Shown: piece after piece, positions 42,515 to 53,019 of the stretch
Numbering within the stretch: position 1 is the stretch's first letter
Layout: every line of letters starts with the position of its first letter
From: Cichorium intybus
Lineage: Eukaryota; Streptophyta; Magnoliopsida; Asterales; Asteraceae
Reading direction: 5' to 3'
Length of the DNA stretch: 64,000 bases
Assembly: GCA_023525715.1 (NCBI GenBank)
Contig: CM042012.1
Span: forward strand, 38,873,189-38,937,188
Made by a program: the position numbers and the translations under genes
Notes under the pieces: model-generated
The model's input: only the letters and a program-made list of their open reading frames with translations
What the model was told of the DNA's origin: nothing
Database searches by the model: none

Positions 42515-45156
42515 ATGAAGAAGGATAAATCAGTGGTAACAGAAAGCCCTAGTGGAAGTGGTGTAGCGAATTCATCTTCTTCAAACACATTGTATTTCCG
42601 TGAAGAAGAAGAATCAGAGAGAAAACAAACTACTTATGACTTCCCCTTACCAATTGTCACTCGTAATGGTTCCTCCAAATACGATTTCGTCAAGGTTTGA
42701 TTAATTTACGTTGATCCAATTTCTCCGTCTCGATAATATACGTTTCATCGTCGGACCATGTAATTTTCAAACGAAAACTGACATGAATGTTCTTGCAAAT
42801 TTGAACCCAAACTGATCGAAACTGGTTACAAATTAAAAGGGGATTGGATACAAAACCACTCCATTGGTTAATCTTCCCAGTAAAAACAACGAAAATGTAG
42901 CATTTGCGAATAATTAAATGAATAAGTACTATAATAACGTCCTGGATTATACACATGATTTCATTGTCATTGAGTTTTGTTCCATTGATTTCAGGTGAAA
43001 GTATGGTTGGGTGATAATGCAGATCATTACTATGTCCTCTCTAGATTTTTGCTTAGCAGAATGCTGACTGTTACTAAGGTTCTACTTTTCAGTATTTGTT
43101 ATATCTTTAGAAGTAAACCTTAATCTTAAGATGATCATGCTTTACTTTCAGATTCCAAATCACACAGCTCTAAAAATTGCACTTGAACTCAAGAAGTTGC
43201 TGGTAGACAATAGCCTTCTAGATGTGTATGTCATCATATTCCATCTTCCGTCTACCTCATTTGGTTTCTATCTTTATTCTTTTGTTTCTTCAAACTTCAA
43301 AGATGTATTTACTTGTTTTGCAGTTCTCAGTCTGATCTGGAAACCAACTTGTTTAAGGTAATATATATATATAGTTTATGCTACTTTGTCCATTGACTGA
43401 ATTCTAAAGTTTTGACTTTACCAAAACTTCCACATAAATTGTTGGTCTCTATTTCCAGCTCATGAAATGGCGAGGCTATGGAAAAGAGTATATAAATCGT
43501 TACAGGATGATGACAAGGTACATGATTATAATAATTATTTCATCTAAAAATCTAAAAACATTCATTCGTAATTTCCTTCCTCCATAGATTTCACCATCAA
43601 AGGGTACCCTTGGTCATTCTTGTATGTGGGACCGCATGTGTTGGAAAGTCTACAATTGCTACCCAACTCGCACAAAGATTAAACTTGCCAAATGTCTTAC
43701 AGGTGAATACTCCTTTTACATGTTTTATAAATTCTTATTATTATTTTTTTTTTTGTGCAAAATTACATCCAATAAAAACACATTAATTTCATTCGTTTTG
43801 ACATTCATTATTCTTTGATCTTTTCAGACCGATATGGTCTATGAATTGCTAAGGACATCAACAGAGTACGCAATAATTTCCTTCATTTTATTTTTAAATG
43901 TCAAAAAGTAAAACTTATGAAATTTTCTACTTTTTACCTCAGTGCACCATTGGCATCTTCACCTTTATTGGCACGTGACTTTAGCTCCTCTGATGAGCTT
44001 ATAACTGAATTTTGTAGAGAATGCAGAATAGTTCGAAAAGGTAATTTTATACACACGGATAAAAAGCTGGGGGCATATTCGTAAATTATAACACGGTCAT
44101 GTTTTTATAGGTTTAGCTGGTGATTTGAAGAAAGCAATGAAAGATGGAAAGCCAATTATCATTGAGGTACCAAACAAACACTTATTATCATATGAAACAC
44201 AAATTATAAAAAAATACAACAGGGAATGCATGTGGATCCAAGCATATACCTAATCGATGAAGGAAATACCAACAAGAATGATGAAAAGACGAATAAGGAC
44301 CCAGAAAGTGTTCCTGAAAATACTACAAGTTAGCTCTTTATCCGACATTGTTTTTATATTTTTTTTTTCTGTATTCTAATTATTTATTTGGCTATTCAGT
44401 TAACAATATGAATGATCAATCAGTTGAAAGAAAGCCTATTCATAAGAGAGAGAAATCAGGGGCCCCTGAACCAGTTGTAATTCCTATTGTCCTAAAGATG
44501 GCCGAGTTCGATCACAAGGTGAAAATATGTTAATTATGTTACAACTTTTTATTCCATCAAAACACGTGAAATGTACATTTGATGCAATTTTTTATATTTT
44601 TTTGGTGGTTCGTGTCACAGGCCTTACTAGAGGAGTGGATTTCTACCCGTAAATTCAGCCGGTATCCAATCAAGGTATCTATTGGGTCATGGCTAATTTG
44701 TAAATTATATATTTTTCAATTTGAATTGTATATTAAACTGGATAGTTTATTTGTTGTGGACTTTTTCAGGATAAAGACAAATTAATTAGCAACCTAAATA
44801 CCATTCAAGATTATCTTTGCTCTTTCACATCACAGGTACACTAGCTGACACGTGTGCATTTGTTTTTAGTCGATTCGTCATATTTTTTCTTTTCTTATTA
44901 ACAGGGTTCAGAAGTTGCAAACATATCAGCAACAACTTTCCCTCAAACGCTTGACTGGCTGCATAATCATCTTCTTCAGGTAATTAAGCATCACAAATTT
45001 ATCTTCCTATGTAACAACGAACCTTCTAGAAACTAACATTTGTTTTTTTTTATTACTTTATTTTTCTTTGATTTATCTTTTTTACTTTGGTTTTTTCTCC
45101 AGCGTATTGAACAAGGTATATCCTCAACGTCTAAAGAAAGTGCTAAAAGCATCTAA
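42515..45156 (+). CDS. LPA1 / 2-phosphoglycerate kinase-like P-loop protein, 15 exons
   Basis: It resembles the plant LPA1 family (low phytic acid 1, related to archaeal 2-phosphoglycerate kinase), linked to seed phytate; the reaction is not proven. Exons: 42515-42694, 42995-43078, 43152-43225, 43324-43357, 43459-43517, 43588-43702, 43828-43865, 43943-44040, 44111-44166, 44223-44328, 44400-44518, 44621-44674, 44770-44835, 44905-44979, 45103-45156 (1212 nt, 403 aa). Residues 1-45 are Ser-rich. YDFVKVKVWLGDNADHYYVL starts the ATP-cone-like region. The Walker A loop GTACVGKST is at 158-166, after VPLVILVC. IIIEGMHVDPSIY follows, typical of the family. The protein ends GISSTSKESAKSI. As I recall, several family members exceed 700 aa, so this looks like a short form. 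All introns are GT-AG. The gene faces NOA1, 129 bp away. Confidence 0.88.
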
Positions 45157-45284
45157 ATTTACAGCTGTCATCCATCCAAATTACAATAAAGCCTCGCATC
45201 AAATTGCAATTTTGCCGGGTCATCTCATTTACAACAAAATGGCGACACGTTTGTATTTGGAAATATATATATTATAAAAGGTCC
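45157..45284. other. 128 bp gap between two convergent stop codons
   Basis: The LPA1-like gene (+) ends at 45156 and NOA1 (-) ends at 45285. Normal plant 3' UTRs are longer than this, so the two transcripts very probably overlap in antisense. Confidence 0.75.
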
Positions 45285-48070
45285 TCAAAAGTACCATTTA
45301 GGTCTTGTTTCTTCTTCCTTTTCTGTCAAATCTCTATACTGATACCATTCTCCACCAACTTTACCCACCGGAAGTGGTGGCCGGACAAAAATCTCAACCG
45401 GTTTAGGAACATGAACATCTAGTGAAATCCCCATGTCCTTTTCTTCTACTAAAGTCAACCCCCCTTCTTTGAGCATTTGACCAACCGGTTCAACCGTTAT
45501 CCACCCAAGTCCCGAGATCGCCACATCACAAGCCGGTCTACAAAAAAAAAAAAAAAAAAAAATAGTGTCATATAATTTTACACATGTAATGAAAAAAGTC
45601 AAAATAATTAAATAAATACCTTTTTGTGTTGTCAAATCTTATTTGTAATTGGCGAACAGTCTCGAGTCCTGTCCATGTTTCTACTTGTTCTCCACTTGGA
45701 GGTGTTAAAAGAATTCCTACTTCTTTCTGTGTAAGTTACAAGAATTTTAAATTTGTAGTATAATTTATATGTTTGACTTTTATATTTGACCATGAGGTCA
45801 AACTATACCTTGTAAAATTGATCTGCTTTATTTGTGGGTAGAATGTGAAGCTTTAGGGCCTTGGGTCCATAAAACGTTAAACATGTTTCCGGAAGGACCT
45901 AAATAAAAATTATTGTGGAAATGTAAAATAGATCGATTAGAAATTAAAAATAAAAATAAAAAATAAAAAAATACCTTCAAAACGTCGATTCGAACAAGAC
46001 CTCCCCAAAATATGGAAAAACCAGTTAAGTCATTGAACTCCATTTTCTCACTTACCCATTGATCCAACACTACTTGTTTCTGTAAAATGCAAGAAACAGC
46101 AATCTACTTTCGTTTCTTGATATAATTAAAAGTAGGTTGCTATTTATTGTATTAAAAAAAGAGGCACATACTGTAAATGATTGACCTCTGAGTCGACTCC
46201 TGGGAGCAAGAGCTGGTAAATCTTGTGAATGAATCACTGCAGCTTGTCTATGATGGAGATGAACTCCAGGTGTATCGTATAATTTCTGAATTAACCAACA
46301 ATTTAAACTTTTACAAATACCATTCATTTTTCACTAAAAGAAACAAAATGACATGCATACCCCTCCACCAAGGAAAGCGTTAATTGGAATGGGGCCCACA
46401 GTGGTTCCAGGAACAGCTGACTGTATTGGTTTGTATTTTCTTGCCATTGCAGCAACCGGATCTTTATATGAAAGCATCTCTGGATTTATAGATTGTGGCC
46501 ATTAAACGTAAATAAAATTGCAAGATTTGGGTTTTTTTTTTTTTTTTTTCAGCAAATTTGAAAAATAAACTTACTCAATAATGCATTGATAAACGCGGAT
46601 TTTCCAACATTGGCTGCTCCCTAAAGAAAGAAAATAAATTGTCACTTTTTTATTAATGTTTGGTTTGTTTTGGCAATTTTAGAACTTCATTTTGTGGGTC
46701 CCGTGTTGTGAATTTACTAACCAGAATGTACACGTCACGCCCCTGCAAAAACAAAACAAAAGAAAAAAAGAAAAAATTTAGTATTGCGTATCTTATTTAA
46801 GTCCTAAACTTTTATTTATCCGGACAGCTATTAATCAGAAAATTAAAAAAGAAATTGCAAGGGCTTACCTTCTTCTCTTTTTGAATTTGTGAGACAACTC
46901 CAGCAATTCCAACTAATGATTTTGAACTTGTCATGTGGACACTTAAAACACTGCAACAAACAACAATATTTCAAGATATAACTCATAGTTACGTCTTCCA
47001 TTGTATATTTAAATAAAAATGTAACATCTCTTAAACACCGCTTACTTAAGCTTCTTTTTCATGGTGGCTTCAACAACCCAATCACCAACACAATTAAAAT
47101 CCGTGCCTTTTGGAAGAAGATCAACCTTCATCAACATTTGTTAACATAATACAAAAAATTAGCAACATTAAAGATCAGTGTTACCTAAAACTAGAAAAAA
47201 CAAAAACAAATTGCTACCTTAGTCACGACTAATATGATTGGATTTGCACCAGCAAGATCACGTACATGAGCCAAAAAGCTGCCATTGAAATCCACTATAT
47301 CAACCTAAAGTAATCAAAGCATTCAACCACAAACCATCAAATGTATACACTAAAAGATTACAATTCTACAATGGAAATCCGTGAGGCCTCACCAGTTTTA
47401 CAATCAAAGCTTTTTCATGGCGTAGATGACGTAACTTTTCTCTAAGCTCCTCCGCAGTAACAAACTGCTTTCCACCGGCGTAACCTCCATTACCGCCCAC
47501 CGCGGTGACCATGTGACCATGAGATAACAGGCGGCACCTACCACAAAGAATCGTTCTAAGCTGACGGTGTTTCTTCTTCTGCAAACCCACACTAAATAAA
47601 TCAATTATGAAAAATTATCCTAATTCGAGAACAGAAATCCCCCAATCTCATACCAGCTCATAGGTTTCCGGGTCAACGTAACCCGGGGCATCCGATTCTG
47701 AAATCTGCAACGGAGCTCCACATCCGTAACAGCTATAAGTTGATGTCGAAGTAGCTTTCAGTGAACCACTCTTTTTCTCTTTCTTTTTCTTCTTCTTTTT
47801 CTCAATGACGAGAGCTGAAGCGGCCAAGAGCTGTTGTCGTTCGAGGAAGATATCGCCACGGGTCGGGGCGGCGGCTCCGGTTCCTTGTGATTCAGGGGCA
47901 GAAACTGATAATTGGGTTTGAATGGGTGGTTGATTTTGTTGTTGGGGTTGTGAATTGATGGGTTTGCAAATGATTATAGCCCGACCCGAATTGCAGAATT
48001 TGGGGGTTTTGAAATGGTGAGGAAGAAGGAATGGGGAGAAGGAGGTGAGGGAGAGGGTTTTAGGAATCAT
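45285..48070 (-). CDS. NOA1: NOA1/RIF1 chloroplast circularly permuted GTPase (YqeH family), 13 exons
   Basis: A chloroplast GTPase needed for plastid ribosome assembly and translation (family knowledge). Exons in transcription order: 48070-47654, 47578-47393, 47304-47218, 47125-47046, 46950-46869, 46742-46722, 46620-46575, 46479-46361, 46285-46172, 46079-45975, 45898-45809, 45726-45620, 45537-45285 (1707 nt, 568 aa; Arabidopsis NOA1 is about 561). The N-terminus is Ser-rich and basic like a transit peptide, with a Lys run at 91-100. A zinc finger has CYGC at 114-117 and CGRC at 151-154. The GTPase motifs come in permuted order: TKVD at 229-232 (G4), TSSK at about 264-267 (G5), GAANVGKS at 292-299 (G1), DTPG at 350-353 (G3). 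The C-terminus is WYQYRDLTEKEEETRPKWYF. All introns are GT-AG. Exon 6 is only 21 nt. Confidence 0.95.
46085..46170. repeat. Short hairpin-like MITE relative in NOA1 intron 9
   Basis: tgcaagaaacagcaatctac and the inverted taggttgctatttattg flank a short loop. The arms resemble the ends of the repeats at 2161-2460 and 26255-26752. Confidence 0.45.
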
Positions 48071-49758
48071 TATCGGAATCTGAAAATTTTGGAGTGGTTT
48101 TTTCGAGCTAAAACGTATTGAGAATCTTGTTGGCTTCTAAGGCCCCTTTACTTTCATTTATTTACATTTTGACTACAAATTAGGACCCGTTTGGTCCTGC
48201 CATTATAGTTATTCGAATATTATTATTTTAGTTGACTCGTTATATAGGTTATGTATGGAAATATAGATGGTGTATGGTTAAGTTTTTCAAATTGATTTAT
48301 CGGTTTATTGGTTTTTAAGAAGCAATAAGTTAAAAATAATGTTTGGGTACATAAAAAATGTTTTTCAAAACACTTCTAAAAGTTGTTTTTAAGAAGTTAC
48401 AAGATTATGAATTTTTAAAAGGTTTTTAACTTCTTGATATGAAAAAGATACAAATACCTCTCATTAATATTTCACCAACCCTTTATTCCTATATCCTCTC
48501 TTGTATCGTATCATCAGAGATCTACAAATTCACCTCCATTGTCTTTTTTGGTCATTTACATACATACGCAAAGTCGAACACTTTTTAAAAAATGACTTAT
48601 CAACTTATTGACTTTTCTCACCACAAAAGGTAATTCAAACACTTTTTAAAAACTCATTTTGCTAACATCATAAGTCAATAAACACTTTCGCCCAAAAGCA
48701 CTTCATTAGTTCAAAACGCACTCCCAAACACTTCATTACTGCAATTTGTAGCCTATTATATACTATTATTACATAGGTATATTCGGCGGTAAGCATTTAT
48801 GAATTCTAAGAGTTTTAACTTTCAAACTCTTAAGAAAAATATGAATTAAAAAAATCGTCCAATAATACGAGCTTTTAGCTTTTATTTTAATCAAAAAGTT
48901 CATAATACAAAAACTACTTGACTTCAAGTAGTTTTTGGTAGTTTTAGCTTTTCTAAGATTTTTGCTTATTATGTTTATGTAATTTTATGCATTTAAAAAC
49001 TAATAGTTATTTTTGTTGAATAGGTAAAAAAAAACTACAACTTCCAACTTTTACCTACCAACACACAACACACAACTACTTTTGCCAAACACACGTATAG
49101 TGTATAGATTCGTGATTATATATTTATGAATTTAGATTATAAACAAAATTGAATTATTTCTCTATGCATTATAACCGACTAATACTCCAACAAATTTATA
49201 AATGATATTTTGTTTTAACATTAGTTGTTGGATATTGAATTATATTTTATGTTGTTGATATGCAAGCTTTACTTGTTTTCCCTTTTCTATTTTTTTCTTT
49301 GAAAATCTAGAAAATTTTCTTGTTCTAGACCCGGGTGATGTTTGGGATTTACTTATTTAACTCAATAATCACTTTTTGATATAAGTGTTAACACCCTCCA
49401 TTTGGCTTCCATTTAAAGGATATGGCGTGATTTAAAGAGAATATTTTATAAAGAAGAGTCGTAGAAAAATGATCCAAGACAATCACAAGGGAAATTATAT
49501 TTTCAAAAGATGTTTTAACATGTTTCCAACAAAACCATTTGTCTTAAAGAAATCTCAATAGGAAAAGATTTGGTCCCAAAAGGTATAAACCATAAAGTCC
49601 TTAGTTTGTCAAAGTTCAAAGAGGAATTTACATTGCATCAAAATAAAACCTTAATTCAACCAAACACATTCAAGGTTTTTAAAATACAAGTCCTCTAGTT
49701 GTCCAAGTGCAATATCTCCAAAGGTCACGTCTAAGTCTTTCAAAATCCTTCAGTGCAA

Positions 49759-49760
<2 letters not shown>
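48071..49760. other. Intergenic, NOA1 upstream region and repeat-like AT-rich DNA
   Basis: The NOA1 promoter should lie in the first few hundred bases (48071-48300). 48300-48760 has inverted 'ataagtcaataa'-type blocks (ggtttttaagaagcaataag; cataagtcaataaacac), suggesting a decayed MITE. No gene was found. Confidence 0.45.

Positions 49761-49840
<80 letters not shown>
49761..49840. repeat. (TA)n microsatellite
   Basis: An 80 bp TA tract immediately left of the MULE-like terminus. Confidence 0.95.
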
Positions 49841-49843
<3 letters not shown>

Positions 49844-50881
49844 CGATCGGGTGAGGACTCCTATTTTCGTGAGGACCGTGAGGACTAATCTTGACCATGT
49901 ATACTAAAAAATCAGTGGCTGTGATAATTTCGATTTTTTTTATTTTTTTAATAGGGACGCGGTGGCATTTTTGTAATTTATTGGAACTTTGAGTTACTTT
50001 TCCGGTAAAGGGTAAGCAGTTTGAGGGCTGTATCGTCTTTTGCGAATTCTTAAACCCTCTTTCAGTTTATCGAAGTTATTCTCTCGTTCTCTCAAATTCA
50101 GTCGACCTTAATCCTAAATTCTCGTTCGGTTTTCTCTAATCGTTGGTAATATTCGAGTCGATGTGTGTTTGAAGCATATATATTGGAGAATCGTTCGTAT
50201 TTTGTTCAAAGTTCGCACTACATTGTCCTCTTTATATGTTAAGAACTTCTGTGAGTTTTTTTTTATCATTTTGTTGATATTTGTGTTGTTAATCTTATGA
50301 TTTGTGTTTATTCTAACTTAATATTTAACCTAACATGTGTATTTTTCAGGATCGATCGTTGTAATGTGTTTTGCATTCGAAGTATCAATTTGTTCATTCT
50401 TCTGATTTCGTGTTTTTGTAAATTACTCATTAAATGGAATCAGGTAAGTTTATTTACTTGATTTAATATGTTTATTTTGTTTTGTTTTGTGATTTGTATT
50501 ATGATATATATATGTTTTTTTGAAACCCTAGTTATTTGTATCATATTTTTTTTAAAAAGAGGTGTTTTAGATTGTTGTTTATTTGAATATTTTTTGTATA
50601 TCAGATAAACATGTAAGTTTGATTTTGTTAATTAGTTAATTAATTAGTTGTTTGTGAAACATTATTGTGCATTATTTTGTAATGAATTATGTAGATTTGT
50701 TTCACATATGTATCATTGCTATAATCAACAAATCAATGAAAGTACATTGCTATAATCTGTAGACTTATTAAAGTACAATGTTGTGGAATTGTTTTAGAAC
50801 AACTGTAGGATTTTATAATTTAAATATTAATGAAAGTACATTTTTATAATATGTAGACTTCTCAAAGTACAATGTGGTGTC

Positions 50882-50886
50882 CTTTT
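50882..50886. repeat. 5 bp target duplication of the copia element (left)
   Basis: ctttt precedes the 5' LTR and is repeated at 58662-58666. Confidence 0.92.
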
Positions 50887-51660
50887 TGTTGGATTAGGTG
50901 TCTAAGCCATGACTAATAATTAGTATTTACCTAATTAATAGAAGCACAGTCCATTTGGGTTGCCCTCATGGCTGGAGGTTTGGTAGAAAATTCGGTAGAG
51001 AGAAAGGTTGATTTATTATGAGATTAATAAATCAACAGGAATTAAATATATGGTTTATTAATATATTAAAGTGATAATATATTAATTAGAAACTATATTA
51101 ATTGATTAGGAATTAATCCAGAATTAATTGGATTTAATTTGGGGATTAAATTAATTAATTAAAGGTGCAGGGACTAAAACTGTAATTATTCAATAGTTGA
51201 GTAAGTGGCAGTGTGACAGTGACCAGTGGAAGTCGAAATCCATATATGGAAATATATGATTTTCGAAAATTGATATAAGGATAAATAGGAGTTTGAATTA
51301 TAAGATAAAAGGTTTATCTTATTTGAATTCAAAAAGGTTTATCTCTAAGGTTTATCAACTGGCCATTTGGAAACTATAAATAGGAGTTCCCAGGCATCAT
51401 AAAATTTCGCCAACTTCACATAGCTCTCTCTGGATTTTCGATTTCTCCTTTCCTCTGCTTGGGTGTGACTTTCATTTGAGGCAGGATAATTTTGCTGCTC
51501 AGCTTTCAAGAAATAAAGGTTGGTTTTTCTGTTTTGATCTTTAGTTTCTTTTTCTGGCCTCTAGGTTTTTGTTATATGTTCAATTAGAAGAAAACATAGA
51601 TCCTTATAGGTTGCATGTGAACTTAGGTTATTTAGTTCATGGATTGCTTAAAACCTTTCA
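50887..51660 (+). repeat. 5' LTR
   Basis: Starts TGTTGGATTAGG and ends AAAACCTTTCA. A promoter-like TATAAATA lies at 51375-51382. Confidence 0.95.
51375..51382 (+). promoter_or_regulatory. TATA box of the LTR promoter
   Basis: TATAAATA in the 5' LTR, followed about 30 bp later by a plausible transcription start region. The same box is in the 3' LTR, where it points towards exon 2 of the ULP-type gene. Confidence 0.6.
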
Positions 51661-51661
51661 G

Positions 51662-51673
51662 TGGTATCAGAGC
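51662..51673 (+). other. Primer-binding site for initiator Met tRNA
   Basis: TGGTATCAGAGC one base after the LTR is the usual copia primer site complementary to the 3' end of initiator tRNA-Met. Confidence 0.9.
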
Positions 51674-53019
51674 TTGTTTTGTTTTCTTGTTGAATTGCTA
51701 TAACTGTTTTAGGGTTTAAAGCCTATAAACCCTAATATACATTGAAATCGATTTTAAGGATTAGGGTTTTGGAAACCCTAATCCCCCCCCCCTTGCTAAA
51801 TTTCGAAATATGCCTTTAGGGTTTTAGAAGGTTTTATATTTTTGGTAACTTTATTTGTTAATTAAATGGATAACCTTAAACCTTTTTGTTTGAAATCGAA
51901 ATTTAGGGGTTTAAGGATAGGTTTTAATTAATTTGATTAATTTGGATAAACCTATCTTCATTTGAATTAATTTAATTAATTGTTAATTAAAAGATAATTC
52001 AAAAGGGATTTAAATTAATTTAAAATTTCGAAAAATTAATATAAAAATCCAGAAAATTATTTTAAAATGTTTAAAATATTTAGATTTAATTAATTTAATT
52101 AATTGGTAATTAAAGTTGATTAAATCGATTATAAGGTTTAATTTAATTCAAAATTTAATTGTTAAATTTGGTAAAATTAAAAGATAAACCTTAAATATTT
52201 TAAAGGGTTTTAAAATACATCTTATATATGTTATTAAAAGTTAATACTATATATATGAGATAAATTTGGTCAGTCAATTCAATAGTAGGCCTCATTCACG
52301 AAGCTGGTCTATAAAGTGGGTATAAGGAGACTGCCTATAAAATGGTAGTCTAATGGGTGAACACTCTCACCCACCGCTCGCCTGATCAGTGGAGGGTCGT
52401 TAGCCGAACAGTTTTGACAAGGACCACTTAATCATTAAAAGTATAATGATCAAAGTACTAGAACCTTACACAAAATCCCAATCTAGTTACTTTAGGAAAA
52501 ATGTGAATTTGATGCTACCCCATGAAATTGCACATTGCACTTTATGAAACGTTGGTGGAGCGTGTGTGGTTTACCGGCACACCAATGGGGGTTCATAAAG
52601 AGTGGCAATGGGTGTCTCGGGTGTTATCATTGTTGATGGAGCGTGTGTGGTTTACCGGCACATCAATTTGAGATGATAATGGACCCCGAGAGCACCAAGC
52701 TAATTTGCATGGTTATTCACACCCGGTTTGTGATCCTCGGCATCCCAGTCACAAACGGTGGGGCATATCCGAGATTAAACATGCTATTGAACAGTTCAAT
52801 AAATCTCATAAGAAACTAGGAATTCCATTTATAATAAGATTATTTTTCTGCGGTGGAATCGGCTGAATCGTCATTCGCCTACCTTTATAAAATTTGCTTA
52901 TAGATTACGACATCCCTCTTCTATGTTGCAAATTGTTATAGTTGGATCCTAGCCTTATTTTTATATTGGGTTATTATAAGGACTGACAAGTATCTAATTA
53001 AACTTACCTTCTTTTATAG
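51674..53019 (+). other. Long 5' leader of the copia element
   Basis: 1.35 kb without a long open frame. It contains the direct repeat ggagcgtgtgtggtttaccg at about 52558 and 52639, separated by 81 bp. A structured packaging or dimerisation region is possible but not shown. Confidence 0.6.
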
